Shown: positions 31,301-38,543, numbered from the stretch's first letter. The stretch is 64,000 nt of DNA from Frigoriglobus tundricola (GCF_013128195.2 NZ_CP053452.2:5766001-5830000), one strand, 5' to 3'. Numbers and translations are program-made. The notes: generated by a model not told the origin, from the letters alone.

Positions 31301-31500
31301 TAGATGTGGTCGATGACGCGGGCACGTTGACGCAGTACGACGCGGCGGGTGCGCACGAGATCGCGACGGGTGTGGCGACCGTGAACGTGTCGTTCACGGC
31401 CGAGGGCGAGGTCGTCATCGTCACCACGGACACGGGCGAGGTGGTGCAGTACGACGACTTCGGCGTCCACGTCCTGGCCGCGGGGATCGTGACGGGTTGA
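22330..31500 (+). CDS. Giant secreted repeat protein: beta-helix cassettes, NHL propellers and C-terminal 37-residue repeats
   Basis: The protein has 3056 residues. The N terminus is basic and then carries LGLELLEDRVEPATF, the planctomycete surface-protein signature. A filamentous-haemagglutinin-like Thr/Gly/Ala-rich region follows. Then come NHL blades of the form GLAFDASGNLYVANxGxxTVSxVTPGG, 30 in all, grouped 6, 6, 6 and 12. A ~270-residue cassette starting near VESRPMEIGGTNNSAV alternates with them (five copies, the last one truncated). Seven repeats of about 37 residues (VAFGPxGEVLxVVDxTGxLTQYDAxGxHVLAGG) end the protein. There is no membrane anchor, LPXTG or dockerin at the C terminus. 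It is likely a cell-surface or extracellular adhesion/matrix protein; the function is inferred from architecture only. Confidence 0.85.
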   Translation: MRRSWLAQLASKFRPCRPIRRNRPRTLGLELLEDRVEPATFAESGATLNLVLGTGDQVGIVSTGPTDTLSLTSGTWSGTNSANVTGNGTSTLTVTAAGVSAFTTGIVITDTGSGGDAVTFNDSGSNTYVNNFALTLVQSSSLTFAGSSTFAAGTNLTAAVNGAVAVNAGGQLNLFGGALSLSATGTNSALTLNGGVSDTTGDVTLQATGAVTEASGVTVSTSGAVTLAADVAAGAGDDGTGTLTISGNVYGANITLRGADEDIAPAANVGRATAVPPTVSTFVSSGLNAPEGVAIDASGNLYVSNSGAGTVIKVTPGGTATTFVSSGLSVPEGMAFDASGNLYVANYGNNSVSKVTPGGVVTTFVSTGLSRPYDLALDASGNLYVANTGNNTVSKVTPGGVVSTFVSSGLSSPVGLEFDTSGNLYVSNFSSSTVVKVTPGGTVTTFVSSGLSNPFGLAFDVSGNLYVANYSANTVSKVTPGGTVTTYATGLNRPTALAIDASGNLYAGNDGNNTASKITPGVAATAAVTIQSSVESRPMEIGGTNNSAVSGINLTSAELARIVTTAGGTITFGDSAQTGTITFAGATTATTAGATTSVVESGAGAGGIVLDDSNGTALNGNGGSINLTAGTAGITALNANDAAAEIGTTGAGVALNTTGAIGSATNRIQFANNSNTAQQVVSVGLALAPSAVYLDGLGSLTLGGITGGVANTLVDVTARTNLVVGSGATINTGTSPVTLGADLTAAGAGDDGTGTLTINGNVYGATIALRGADENIALTANVGSAAGGAATAAVTVQSSVESRPMEIGGTNNSAVAGINLTGAELARIVTTAGGTITFGDTSQRGTITFAGATAATTAGATTTVVESGTGAGGIVLDDSNGTALNGNGGSITLTAGTGGITALNANDATAEIGTTGASVALNTAGAVGSATNRVQFADDSNTAQQVVTVGAALAPSAVYLDGLGSLTLGGIAGGVANTLVNVTARTNLVVASGATINSGTSALTLGADLTAAGAGDNGVGTLTVNGNVYGANITLRGADEDIAPTANVGRATAVAPTASTFVSSGLGSPEGVAFDASGNLYVADYGGSTVSKVTPGGVVTTFATGLSNPVGLAFDASGNLYVANQGNNTVSQVTPGGTVSTFATGLSSPVGLAFDASGNLYVANAGNSTVSQVTPGGTVTTFASGFSSPFGLAFDASGNLYVANFSVNTVSQVTPGGTVTTFVSTGLNNPAGVAFDASGNLYVSNAGNSTVSQVTPGGTVSTYVSTGLIAPYSLAFDASGTLYVANQGTGTVSQVTPGAVATAAVTVQSSVESRPMEIGGTNNSAVSGINLTSAELARIATSAAGTITFGDTSQTGTITFAGATAATTAGATTTVVESGTGAGGIVLDDSNGTALNGNGGSISLTAGTGGITALNANDATAEIGTTGASVALNTAGAVGSATNRVQFADDSNTAQQVVSVGLASAVYLDGLGSLTLGTITGGGANAPVNVTARTNLVVAAGATINTSASAVTLGADLTAAGAGDDGVGTLTVNGNVYGASITLRGADEDIAPTANVGRATAVAPTVSTFASGLSGPQGLAFDASGNLYVSNSNSNTVSQVTPGGVVTTFATGLSTPEGLAFDASGNLYVANYGNGTVSKVTPGGTVTTFVSTALNHPYGLAFDSSGNLYVANSGDGTVSQVTPGGVVTTFASGLSDPVALAFDASGNLYVANFSASTVSQVTPGGVVTTFATGLSYPTGLAFDASGHLYVANLISGTVSEFTSSGVLITSSFASGFSGPFDLAFDASGNLYVANLNAGTVSQVTPGAAATAAVTVQSSVESRPMEIGGTNNSAVAGINLTSAELARIATSAAGTITFGDSSQTGTITFAGATAATTAGATTSVVESGTGAGGIVFDDSNGTALNGNGGSITLTAGTGGITALHANDATAEIGTTGASVALNTTGPIGSSANRIQFVDDSNTAQQVVTVGAALAPSAVYLDGLGSLTLGSITGGANTLVNVTARTNLVVGSGATINTGTSPVTLGADLTAAGAGDDGVGTLTVNGNVYGANITLRGADEDIAPTANVGSTTAVAGAVSTFVNSALYAPFGLAFDSSGNLYVANNGSGTVSKVTPAGVVTTFISGLINPGALAIDASGNVYVVISGNNAVSEYSASGALINASYLSGLSSPQALAFDSSGNLYVANGNNTVSKYSSSGALINASYITGLNQPAALAFDASGNLYVANAGTNTVSKYNSSGTLINASLVSGLNAPSSLVLDASGNLYVANSGTGAVSEYSSAGALLNASFASGVSGPAILALDASGNLYVANYYTNSVSKYSSSGALLNGSFVPGLASPAGLAFDASGNLYVANYYANAVSEYSASGALLNGSFVSGASHPEGLAFDASGHLFVSYSAGTVSEYSASGALLNGSFASGLNNPAALAFDASGNLFVANEGAGTVSEYSASGALLNGSFASGLGQPAALAFDASGNLYVANFAAGTVSEYSASGALLNGSYLSGLAEPGSLAFDASGNLFVANFGANTVSEYSASGALLNAALASGLSQPDGLAFDARGNLYVANSGNNTVSEVTVGTAAVTIGSSVESRPMEIGGTNNSAVSGINLTGAELARIVTSAAGTITFGDSSQTGTITFAGATTATTAGAATDVVQSTSGAGQIVFDNSTGTALDGNGGLVTLTPGTGQLSATLATTNPLIASNGFTATGLALNLSLGSAPTLGVPETLVADAGGAITGAFTILTPGGATTLSYGGTAYAFAVSYAGGTGNDLVITFSIPLVPPAPPAPSVFVPSVAVTFGPQGEVVVVVDGTGVLTQYDAAGAHVLAGGILAAGVAFGPQGEVLAVVDSTGVLTQYDAFGVHMIAGGVRSVSVAFGPSGEVLLATTDAGAFVQYDALGVHVLASGGMRDASVTFGPRGEILDVVDATGTLTQYDAAGAHVLAVGVLSAGVATGPRGEVLEVIDGTGALTQYDAAGAHLLAGGVQAVRLAFAPDGLEVLDVVDDAGTLTQYDAAGAHEIATGVATVNVSFTAEGEVVIVTTDTGEVVQYDDFGVHVLAAGIVTG
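23900..30370 (+). repeat. Near-identical intragenic repeat cassettes within the giant gene
   Basis: A cassette of about 800 bases encoding VESRPMEIGG...LRGADEDIAP recurs at about 23900-24690, 24690-25500, 26220-27020 and 27740-28550, with a shortened copy at about 30050-30370. Long stretches are identical at the DNA level. This indicates recent duplication or gene conversion. The first two copies are adjacent; the others are separated by NHL blade sets. Confidence 0.85.
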
Positions 31501-31542
31501 ACCGGGCACCGGGGAACGACCGGCGGTTCAATGAACGAAGGC

Positions 31543-31584
31543 CAACGCGGAGGCGGTCGCCCGGCGGCGACCGCCTCCGCGTTG
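31543..31584. terminator. Bidirectional hairpin between convergent genes
   Basis: A perfect 19-bp inverted repeat (31543-31561 with 31566-31584) has a 4-base loop. It lies between the 3' end of the giant gene and the 3' end of the yciF-like gene on the other strand. It has no T run. It is the only structure noted in the 281-bp gap 31501-31781. Confidence 0.65.
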
Positions 31585-31781
31585 CCGCGCATAGTCGCTC
31601 GCGCGGCGCGTTGTGGAGTGGTGCGGATCGGGGTGGTTCGCGTTCTTCGGGCCGTCATCGCGGGCGGCCCGCCCGGCGCCGGCGCGTTTTTCGATGCGGC
31701 CGGTGCCTCCGCGACCGGCCACCGGGGGGCTCGTGTCGCTCCCGAGCACCGAGTGCCGACCCGCTCGCGCGGGCGAGGCGG

Positions 31782-32291
31782 TCACTCGTCCTCGTCGTCG
31801 TCGCCCGCGGCGTCCAGGTTGACCACGCCCTCGGCGATGGCGGTCAGGTTCTCGTCGGCCGCGGCCTCCTCATCGAGTGTGGCCTGAAGGAGTTCCGCCA
31901 CCTCGTCTTCCCCGAGGAGGGCCGCGAACGTGCGTGCGGCGCCGTAGGCGGCGATCTCGTAGTGCTCGATCTTCTGTGCGGCGGAGATGAGCGCGGCGTC
32001 CTTGGGCGCGGGTTCGCCCCGGGCCGCGATGATCTCCGCCCCTTCCGCGATCAGGCCCTTCATGGCGTGACAGGTCTTCCCCTTCGGTTTCACGCCGAGC
32101 AGCGCACACGCCTGCCCCAACCGCTTGACCTGTTCCTTCGTCTCCGCCAGGTGTTCGGTGAACACGCTCTTCAGTTCCGGGGCCGCCGCGGCCCGGGCCA
32201 TCCGGGGCAGCGCCTTCACGAGCTGGTTCTCGGTGCTGTACAGGTCACGCACGCTCTCGGTCAGCACGTCGCGCAGCGAATTGAGGGTCAT
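31782..32291 (-). CDS. YciE/YciF-type ferritin-like protein (DUF892)
   Basis: The protein has 169 residues. It starts with the DUF892 pattern LRDVLTESVRDLYSTENQLV followed by KALPRMARAA. The ferritin-like four-helix core has Glu/His pairs (FTEHLAETKEQV, AAQKIEHYEIAAYGAART, ATLDEEAAADENL). The tail is acidic (DDDEDE). The family is stress-related and binds a di-metal centre; the precise role is unresolved. It is a single-gene unit, convergent with the giant gene. Confidence 0.9.
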   Translation of the reverse strand: MTLNSLRDVLTESVRDLYSTENQLVKALPRMARAAAAPELKSVFTEHLAETKEQVKRLGQACALLGVKPKGKTCHAMKGLIAEGAEIIAARGEPAPKDAALISAAQKIEHYEIAAYGAARTFAALLGEDEVAELLQATLDEEAAADENLTAIAEGVVNLDAAGDDDEDE

Positions 32292-32369
32292 TCACACGTC
32301 CTGTGGTCACGCGGGTTGAGAACCGCTGTTTTATGTGCCGCGGCCCCGCGCGAAACCCCGCCCGCCCCG

Positions 32370-32723
32370 CTACCCGTCGGCCGGCGTCACGTGGAGCGGG
32401 TATTCAGGCACGCTCAGCCCCAGGGTGGGGATTGCCATCAGCCGACGGAAGCCGCCGGACACGCGGGCTTCTTCTTCCGCCACGAATTCCGGAGCTAATT
32501 CGGATTTCGCAAACGGTCCCTCGCAGGCCACCGGCTCGAACGCCGGATCGACGATGTACTGCGCGAGCGCCGGGTTGCACCGCAAATGCCGTTCCGGCTG
32601 CCGGTGCAGCCGTTCCAGCGGCACCTCGCCCAGCACGAACCGCAGGTACAGGTCGGATTCGGTGACGGTTTCCACGTCCCGCCCGCACACCTCGCACCGG
32701 TACCCTTCGTCGCACTTCGCCAT
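32370..32723 (-). CDS. Small zinc-ribbon-like hypothetical protein
   Basis: This is a 117-residue protein beginning MAKCDEGYRCEVCGRDVETV, with C4, C10 and C13 suggesting a small metal site, plus later Cys residues (HLRCNPALAQYIV, VACEGPF). It is soluble and has no signal peptide. I recognise the type as a conserved planctomycete hypothetical but cannot name a function. It is divergent from the SDR gene at 32802 across 78 bases. Confidence 0.65.
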   Translation of the reverse strand: MAKCDEGYRCEVCGRDVETVTESDLYLRFVLGEVPLERLHRQPERHLRCNPALAQYIVDPAFEPVACEGPFAKSELAPEFVAEEEARVSGGFRRLMAIPTLGLSVPEYPLHVTPADG

Positions 32724-32801
32724 CGTTAGCCCGTCCGATTGAAGGCGTCTCTAATATGTTAAGCAGGAGCGTCACCGAATCCGTGGAAGCGGCTGAAGTT
32801 T

Positions 32802-33588
32802 ATGGGCGTGTGGGACCGGTTCCGGCTCGACGGGCGCACGGCGGTGGTGACCGGCGGCAGCCGCGGGCTGGGCCGGGCGATGGCGCAGGCCCTGGCCGAG
32901 GCCGGGGCGGACCTCGTTCTGATCGGCCGCGACGGGGCCGCCCGCCCTCGAAGCCGCGCGGCGGGAACTGGCCGCGCTCGGCCGGTGGGTCGCGGTCGTG
33001 CCGGGGGACGTGGGCACGCCGCCCGGGGCGGAAGCGGCGTGCGCCCGGGCGCTGGCCCTGAACCGCCCGGTGGACGTCCTCGTGAACAACGTCGGCGGGC
33101 GCCGCGTCGATCAGCCGATCGAGGACGTGCCGCTCGACCAGTGGCAGCAGTTGATCGACCTGAACCTGACGAGCGCGCTCGTGTGCTGTCAGCGGCTGGG
33201 CAAGGGGATGCTCGCCCGCGGGCGCGGGGCGGTGATCAACGTGACGAGCATCGCGGGGCCGTGGGCGACGATCCCCGGCATCGGCGGGCGGCACTACGAG
33301 ACGGCGAAGGCGGCCCTGACCGCCCTGACGCGGGCGCTGGCCGCGGACTGGGCCGCCCGCGGGGTCCGGGTGAACGCCATCGCCCCCGGCGTGTTCCTGA
33401 CCGACCCGAACCAGCGGTGGTTCTCCGAGAAGCCGGACTTCCGGACGGCGTTCGAGGGCCACATCCCGATGGGCCGGGTGGGCACGCCGGACGAACTGGG
33501 CCCGGCCGCGGTGTACCTCGCCAGCGACGCCAGCAGTTACGTCACCGGCGCCACGCTCGTCGTGGACGGCGGTTATACGCTTTGGTGA
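32802..33588 (+). CDS. Short-chain dehydrogenase/reductase (one frameshift)
   Basis: The start at 32802 (ATG) gives [20 protein letters not shown] with the NAD(P)-binding TGGSRGLG. A one-base frame change near 32945 is followed by [12 protein letters not shown] and then [10 protein letters not shown] (the NNxG motif). The catalytic Ser is in [10 protein letters not shown] and YxxxK is YETAK. The C terminus is [13 protein letters not shown]. Total length is about 262 residues, typical for classical SDRs, often gluconate 5-dehydrogenase or 3-oxoacyl-ACP reductase annotated; the substrate is unknown. The frame change lies in a CGCCCTCG run and looks like a sequence error. Confidence 0.88.
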
Positions 33589-33593
33589 AATCA

Positions 33594-33721
33594 AGCAGAG
33601 TTTTATCCGCTGATTTCACGGATGGCACAGATTAGAAGACAGAAAAACAGTGTTTGAATTGATGCCTTCTCTCTGCCTCTCAATCTGTGCCATCTGTGAA
33701 ATCAGCGGATAAAACTCTGCT
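33594..33721. repeat. Inverted repeat with 40-bp arms
   Basis: Arms 33594-33633 and 33682-33721 are inverted copies with a single mismatch, around a 48-base centre. They contain ATCCGCTGATTTCAC and TGGCACAGATT. The element spans almost the whole gap between the SDR gene and der. It is AT-richer than the rest and unrelated to the coding regions, so it is probably a MITE-like or REPIN-like element. Confidence 0.75.
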
Positions 33722-33742
33722 GCCTTGTCTCGAGGTCCGACC

Positions 33743-35242
33743 GTGTCCCTTCCCATTGTTGCGATCGTCGGCCGCCCGAACGTCGGCAAGTCGTCGCTGT
33801 TCAACTGGCTCGCCGGGCGGCGGATCAGCATCGTGGACCCCACCGCGGGCGTCACGCGGGACCGCGTGTCGACCGTCGTCGAGCACGGCGGCCGGGCCTG
33901 GGAACTCATGGACACGGGCGGGATCGGCATCGTCGACGTCGACGACCTCAGCGCCGACGTGGAGCGGCAGATCCAGATCGCCATCGACCAGGCCGCGGTG
34001 GTGGTGTTCGTCGTGGACGTGCGCGAGGGCATCGTGCCGCTGGACGAGGACGTGTCGGCCCGGCTCCGCGCGATCAAGAAGCCCGTCGTCCTCGTCGCCA
34101 ACAAGGCGGACACGGACAAGCTCGCGCAGCAGGGGGGCGAGTTCTGCAAGTTCGGGTACGGCGAGCCGCTGTGCGTGAGCGCCGACCAGAAGCTCGGCAA
34201 GGACGAGCTGTTCGACGCGATCTTCGAGAAGCTGCCGGACGACACGGGCGAGCTGGCCCCCGAAGAGGCGGCGCTCAAGATCGCCATCGTGGGCCGGCGG
34301 AACGCGGGCAAGAGCACGTTCATCAACAGCCTCGCCGGCGCGGACCGGGTGATCGTCTCCGAGATCCCCGGCACCACCCGCGACAGCGTGGACGTGCGGT
34401 TCGACCGCGACGGCAAGAGCTACATCGCCATCGACACCGCCGGCGTGCGGAAGAAGGCGATGGTGGGCACGAACATCGAGTTCTACAGCCTGCACCGCGC
34501 GCAGCGGTCGATCCGCCGGGCCGACGTGGTGCTGCACTTTTTCGACGCCCGCCACCGCGTCAGCCGCGTGGACAAGCAGCTCGCCCAGTACATCGTGGAG
34601 GAGAACAAGCCGGCCATCTTCGTCGTGAACAAGTGGGACCTCGTCAAGGAGTCGATGGACACCGAGAAGATGGGCGAGTACGTTCGGCTGATGTTCCCCA
34701 TGCTGGAGCACGTGCCCATCGCGTTCATCACCGCGAAGCAGGGGAAAAACGTGCTGCGGCTGCTCCAGCTCGCGGTCCAGTTGCACAAGCAGGCCGGGAT
34801 CCGCGTCACCACCGGCGACCTGAACCGGACGGTCCAGGCGGCCATCGAGGCGAACCACCCGCCGATGGCCGGGAGCCGGCAGCCGAAGGTGTTCTACGCG
34901 ACCCAGATCGGCGTCCACCCGCCGACCATCGTCCTGTTCACCAACGGCCCCGAGCTGTTCGACGAGACCTACGTGCGCTACCTGACGAAGGTGCTGCGGG
35001 ACACGTTCCCGTTCTCGGAGGTGGCGATCAAGGTGGTGCTGCGGGCGAAGGGGGAGGGCGGCCGGCGCGCGCCCGACGAGGAACCGATCGATGGGGTTCC
35101 GGTGGACGACGGCGGGGACGAGGCGCCGATCGTGCGGGCGCCGCGGCGGCAGCCGCTCCCGGCCCCGCCCCCGCCGGTGGTGACCGATCCCGAGCCGCGC
35201 CCGCGGAAGAAGCCGCGGGGCTCCGAGACGTGGGATTTCTGA
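33743..35242 (+). CDS. der: GTPase Der (EngA), ribosome assembly
   Basis: The protein has 499 residues from GTG 33743. It has two GTPase domains: G1 GRPNVGKSS, DTGG and NKAD in the first, then GRRNAGKST, DTAG and NKWD in the second. This tandem architecture is unique to Der. A KH-like domain follows (PPTIVLFTNGPELFDETYVR). A Pro-rich tail of about 60 residues goes beyond the usual length. Der acts in 50S subunit maturation. A 40-bp-arm inverted repeat lies directly upstream, so the promoter must be inside or before that element. Confidence 0.95.
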   Translation: MSLPIVAIVGRPNVGKSSLFNWLAGRRISIVDPTAGVTRDRVSTVVEHGGRAWELMDTGGIGIVDVDDLSADVERQIQIAIDQAAVVVFVVDVREGIVPLDEDVSARLRAIKKPVVLVANKADTDKLAQQGGEFCKFGYGEPLCVSADQKLGKDELFDAIFEKLPDDTGELAPEEAALKIAIVGRRNAGKSTFINSLAGADRVIVSEIPGTTRDSVDVRFDRDGKSYIAIDTAGVRKKAMVGTNIEFYSLHRAQRSIRRADVVLHFFDARHRVSRVDKQLAQYIVEENKPAIFVVNKWDLVKESMDTEKMGEYVRLMFPMLEHVPIAFITAKQGKNVLRLLQLAVQLHKQAGIRVTTGDLNRTVQAAIEANHPPMAGSRQPKVFYATQIGVHPPTIVLFTNGPELFDETYVRYLTKVLRDTFPFSEVAIKVVLRAKGEGGRRAPDEEPIDGVPVDDGGDEAPIVRAPRRQPLPAPPPPVVTDPEPRPRKKPRGSETWDF

Positions 35243-35274
35243 TCGGTGCGTTCGGACTTTGTGTTCCGGGTTCT

Positions 35275-35347
35275 TCTGTAGCCGGCCTCTGTGGGGCCGG
35301 AGCGACACGATTCCCAGAGCACCGGCTTCACAGAGGCCGGCTACAGA
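35275..35347. repeat. Dispersed inverted repeat, GCCGG-type (second copy)
   Basis: Arms 35275-35300 and 35322-35347 (TCTGTAGCCGGCCTCTGTG type) are inverted copies with two mismatches. This element belongs with 1596-1648; the inner CCTCT/AGAGG replaces TCCCT/AGGGA on both arms. It lies between der and the glycosyltransferase gene. Confidence 0.7.
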
Positions 35348-35452
35348 CCGAAAGTACCGGTCATTGAGTCTGGGGATCGGTGCCAAAATCGCAAAAAAGA
35401 ACCAGGCGCCCACGACCAGAACGTGAATGAGCCCAGGAAGGAATCGCACCCG

Positions 35453-36717
35453 ATGGCCAAGGAAAGCCCGTCCCGGCCCCGGTGGCGGACCGAGTGGTGG
35501 CCGCGCACCGTCGCGACGATCTGGATCATCGCCTGTCTGGCGATCGCGGTCGCAGCTTATCTGAAACCGCGGGGCCACACCCTTTTCGACATCTACGTGA
35601 ACGGCATCCGCGCCTGGTGGGCGGGCGAGGACTTGTACGGCCGGCAACCGGACACCAACGAGTTCTACCGCTACAGCCCGGCGTTCGCGGTCGTCACCGG
35701 CCCCCTGGCGCTCCTGCCCCCGGGGGCGGGGAACGCCGCCTGGAAGCTGTCGAACGCCGCCGTCTTCGCGCTCGGGCTGTTCGTGTGGTGCCGGCGCGGC
35801 GCCCCGTGGGCGCCGTCGGCCGATCGCACCGCGACCGTGTTCCTGCTCGCGCTCCTCCACGCCAACGGCAACTTGTACAACGGGCAGGCGAACTTGATGC
35901 TGACCGGCCTCGTGCTGCTCGGGCTGACGGCCGCGGCCCGGGACCGGTGGTGGTGGGCGGCCGGGTTCCTCGCGGCGGCCACCCTCATCAAAGTCTTCCC
36001 GCTCGCCCTGGCGCTGGTGTTCGCCGTTCTGTTCTGGCGCACGTTCCCGGCCCGGTATCTCGCGGCTCTGGGCGCCGGCCTCGTGGCGCCGCTGGCGGCC
36101 CAACGACCGGATTATGCGTTCGGGCAACTCGCCGAGTGGGGGCGGCACCTCGCCTCCAGCACCGAGCTGAACCGCGACCGGCTCCGCTCGCTCGACAAGC
36201 TCTTCGAGGTGCTCGGCGCGCCGATCGCCCCCGTGGCCTTCGCCGCGCTCGCGGCCGGCGCGGGCCTGGCGGTGCTCGCCGTCGGGGTGTGGGACCTGCG
36301 GAGCGGCTCGCCGCGCGTGTCGTCCTCTTCCGGGTGACGGCGTGGTTCATGACGTGGGTGGTCCTGTTCAGCCCGTCGAGCGAGAACGCCACGTTCAACA
36401 TCCTCGCGCCGTTCGTCGCGTGGGCGCTCGCCGAGGCGCTCACCCGCCCGCGGGCGTGGGTCGGCGGGGCGTGGTTGCTCGCGTCGCTGTTGCTGATGGG
36501 CGTGGCCACGACCGACGCGAGCGGGCCGCTCCGCCACTTCTTTCGCGAGTACTGCGCGACGACCTGGGGCGCGCTGATGTTTCAGGTGTGGCTGGTCGCC
36601 GACCTGGGGCGCCGGCGCGGCGACGTGCTACCGGAGGTTGTGGAGGCGCGCCCGGTTCGGAGCGCCGAGCGGCTCGACGACGCCACCGGCCGGTCGCTCA
36701 CTTCTTCGCCGGCGTAG
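35453..36717 (+). CDS. DUF2029 / GT87-family polyprenol-phosphate mannosyltransferase-like protein (one frameshift)
   Basis: The ATG at 35453 is followed by basic residues, then TM1 (TVATIWIIACLAIAVAAYL). The family hallmark follows: a short loop with DIYVNGIRAWWAGEDLYG and YRYSPAFAVVTGPLALLPPG. About 10 membrane helices are predicted. The frame changes by one base near 36300 and the rest (VVLFSPSSENATFNILAPFV) continues to 36717. Such enzymes transfer mannose or similar sugars from polyprenyl phosphate in the membrane. Its 3' end overlaps the convergent WD40 gene by 20 bases. Confidence 0.8.
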
Positions 36718-37837
36718 CGGTTTTGGGTACATCGGGGCCGTTGAAGTCGTACACGTAAGCGGTGCCGTTCGCGCCGGCGACGGCGAACCGATCGCCCGCG
36801 GGGCTGATCGTGAGGTCGCGGGCGTTCGCGGGGACGTTCAGCGTGTGAGCGCTCACGTCGTCGGCCTTCCAGAACCAGACGCGCCCCTGGCCCCCGCCCC
36901 CGGCCGCGATCACCGCGCCGGACGGGTGAAACCCCACGCCCCACGCGGTGCCCTGGAAGGTCTCCTTGGTCTTGAGCAGTTTCGCTTTGCCCTCTTTCCA
37001 GTCCACGAGGACCACGGCCGGGTTGCCGACGCCCGCGAACGCGTTCGACACGTTCGTGATGCCGCACAGCGCGACCGCGGAGCCGTCCGACCGGAACGCC
37101 ATCCCCCGCGCGCCGCCGATGTCGGCCATGAACCCGGCGTCGTACTTGTGGAGCACCTTGGCGTCGATGTCGCGGGTACACGTGCCGGTTTTCAGGTCCC
37201 AGTCCTTCACGACGCCCTTGAGGTCGCACGAGACGAGCCGCGTGCCGTCCGGGCTGAACGCGACGTTGTACACGTGCGCCGTGTGCCCCTCAAGGGTGCG
37301 GAGCGCGGTGCCGTCGGCGGCCCGCCACAGTTTGATGAGGTGATCGTTTCCGCAACTGGCGAGTGTGGACGCGTCCGGGCTGACGGCCACGGCCCGCGCG
37401 TAGCCGTCGTGGGCTTCGACCGTCTTGAGCGGCTTCGGGGCGGCGGAATCGCCCTGCCACCAGATCAGTTTGCCGTGGTAGTCCGCGCTGACGAGGAGGA
37501 ACGGTGCGGCCGGCGGCGCGGGCAGCGCCGCGGCGCCGAAACCGACGACGCTCTGGGTCGCGCGGCGCCGCTTCGGCCACGCCTCGAGGTCGGGCGCGGC
37601 GACCGGCGCGGGCGATACGAACGCCATGCCGCGGGCCCAGCTCTCGTGCCCGAGGAGCGCGGCCTTCTCGCCGGTGAGGAGATCGAACCGCTGAACGCTG
37701 TCGTCCTCGGCGGAGGCGAACAGGAACCGGCCCGACGGATCGAACCGGCAGCCGACGAGCGGGCGCGCGTGCTTCAGCTCGCGCGCGACGCGTGCGGCCG
37801 TGGGGTCGAAGACGGCACGGGGCGGGGGGATGTTCAT
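36698..37837 (-). CDS. WD40-repeat protein
   Basis: The protein has 379 residues; the ATG at 37837 was preferred to a GTG 19 codons upstream that lies in repeat-like DNA. WD-type repeats include LKHARPLVGCRFDPSGRFLF, ARAVAVSPDASTLASCGNDH followed by LIKLWRAADGTALRTLEGHT, then VYNVAFSPDGTRLVSCDL and later NARDLTISPAGDRFAVAGAN. It probably forms one seven-bladed propeller with no signal peptide, serving protein interaction. REP units begin directly upstream of its start. It converges on, and overlaps by 20 bases, the GT87 gene. Confidence 0.85.
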   Translation of the reverse strand: MNIPPPRAVFDPTAARVARELKHARPLVGCRFDPSGRFLFASAEDDSVQRFDLLTGEKAALLGHESWARGMAFVSPAPVAAPDLEAWPKRRRATQSVVGFGAAALPAPPAAPFLLVSADYHGKLIWWQGDSAAPKPLKTVEAHDGYARAVAVSPDASTLASCGNDHLIKLWRAADGTALRTLEGHTAHVYNVAFSPDGTRLVSCDLKGVVKDWDLKTGTCTRDIDAKVLHKYDAGFMADIGGARGMAFRSDGSAVALCGITNVSNAFAGVGNPAVVLVDWKEGKAKLLKTKETFQGTAWGVGFHPSGAVIAAGGGGQGRVWFWKADDVSAHTLNVPANARDLTISPAGDRFAVAGANGTAYVYDFNGPDVPKTATPAKK

Positions 37838-37890
37838 GGGGGGGATGGGAACGAGAGCGGGCGACAATTGGGGATATATTGTTTTCTTCG

Positions 37891-38033
37891 GCACACGCTT
37901 TCTAGCCTGTATTTTGGTGGTACAGGCTTTCTAGCCTGTGTCTTGGTGGCGCAGGCTTTCTAGCCTGTGTCTTGGTGGCGCAGGCTTTCTAGCCTGTGTC
38001 TTGGTGGCACAGGCTTTCTAGCCTGTGTCTTCG
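37891..38033. repeat. REP array downstream of the RAYT gene
   Basis: Five head-to-tail copies of CAGGCTTTCTAGCCTGTGTC occur with a 29-30 base period. Each copy contains the palindrome CAGGCT...AGCCTG. The copies are nearly identical; only the first is diverged. The array lies between the WD40 gene start and the 3' end of the transposase gene. Confidence 0.85.
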
Positions 38034-38048
38034 TAATCGGCAGGATAT

Positions 38049-38543
38049 TCAATCTGCACGTCCGGCCTGATAGAGCCACGGATACCGTTCCGGCACTTCG
38101 ACGAGGCCTACCTTGACGGGGTTGTACACGATGTATTGCCACGTCTCTTCGAACTCGCGATCGTCACGAACAATACGGTCGTACCCTTCATCTTGCCACA
38201 GCGGCCCGCGCCACCCGCGCCGCCGGTTGATCTTGTACGCCGAGAAGCCCTTCACGCTCTGAACCAGACCCGAGAGGTCGTGAAACGCAGTTGCCGCCGG
38301 ATCGGCCCGATCGAGTGGGAGCGGTCGAACGAGAGCGTGCGCGTGATCCGTCATCACCACCGCGGCATAAACACACCATTTCTGATTGTCCCAGAATTGG
38401 ACGGCATTAAGCGTGATCGTGCGATCTTCCGGTTCCAGCTCCCGCGCGTCGAGGACTCGCCACGTCAAGAAGTAGGTCGCTCCCGGCGCGTGCCAGTGAG
38501 GGAGGTTCCGGTGCGTGGTCTTGAAATGAGTGAGTGGCGGCAT
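38049..38543 (-). CDS. REP-associated tyrosine transposase (RAYT, Y1/HUH type)
   Basis: The protein has 164 residues. The ATG at 38543 was chosen; the longer frame upstream only translates REP repeats. It has the HUH motif MTDHAHALV (His67, His69), a helix with candidate catalytic Tyr103 (VKGFSAYKINRRRG), and the RAYT ending GYDRIVRDDREFEETWQYIV followed by YNPVKVGL. RAYTs are single-copy, host-domesticated relatives of IS200/IS605 transposases. They cleave and mobilise REP palindromes. Arrays of REPs on both sides, in opposite orientation, confirm this assignment. Confidence 0.92.
   Translation of the reverse strand: MPPLTHFKTTHRNLPHWHAPGATYFLTWRVLDARELEPEDRTITLNAVQFWDNQKWCVYAAVVMTDHAHALVRPLPLDRADPAATAFHDLSGLVQSVKGFSAYKINRRRGWRGPLWQDEGYDRIVRDDREFEETWQYIVYNPVKVGLVEVPERYPWLYQAGRAD

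Noticed and set aside
33680..36148. Long minus-strand frame of 822 codons opposite der and the GT87 gene
   Set aside because: The forward strand encodes Der with all GTPase motifs; this frame has the His/Arg-rich composition typical of antisense.
37891..38033. CRISPR array
   Set aside because: The 29-30 base units have no unique spacers (adjacent units are nearly identical) and no cas genes are near; they carry a REP palindrome and flank a RAYT gene.
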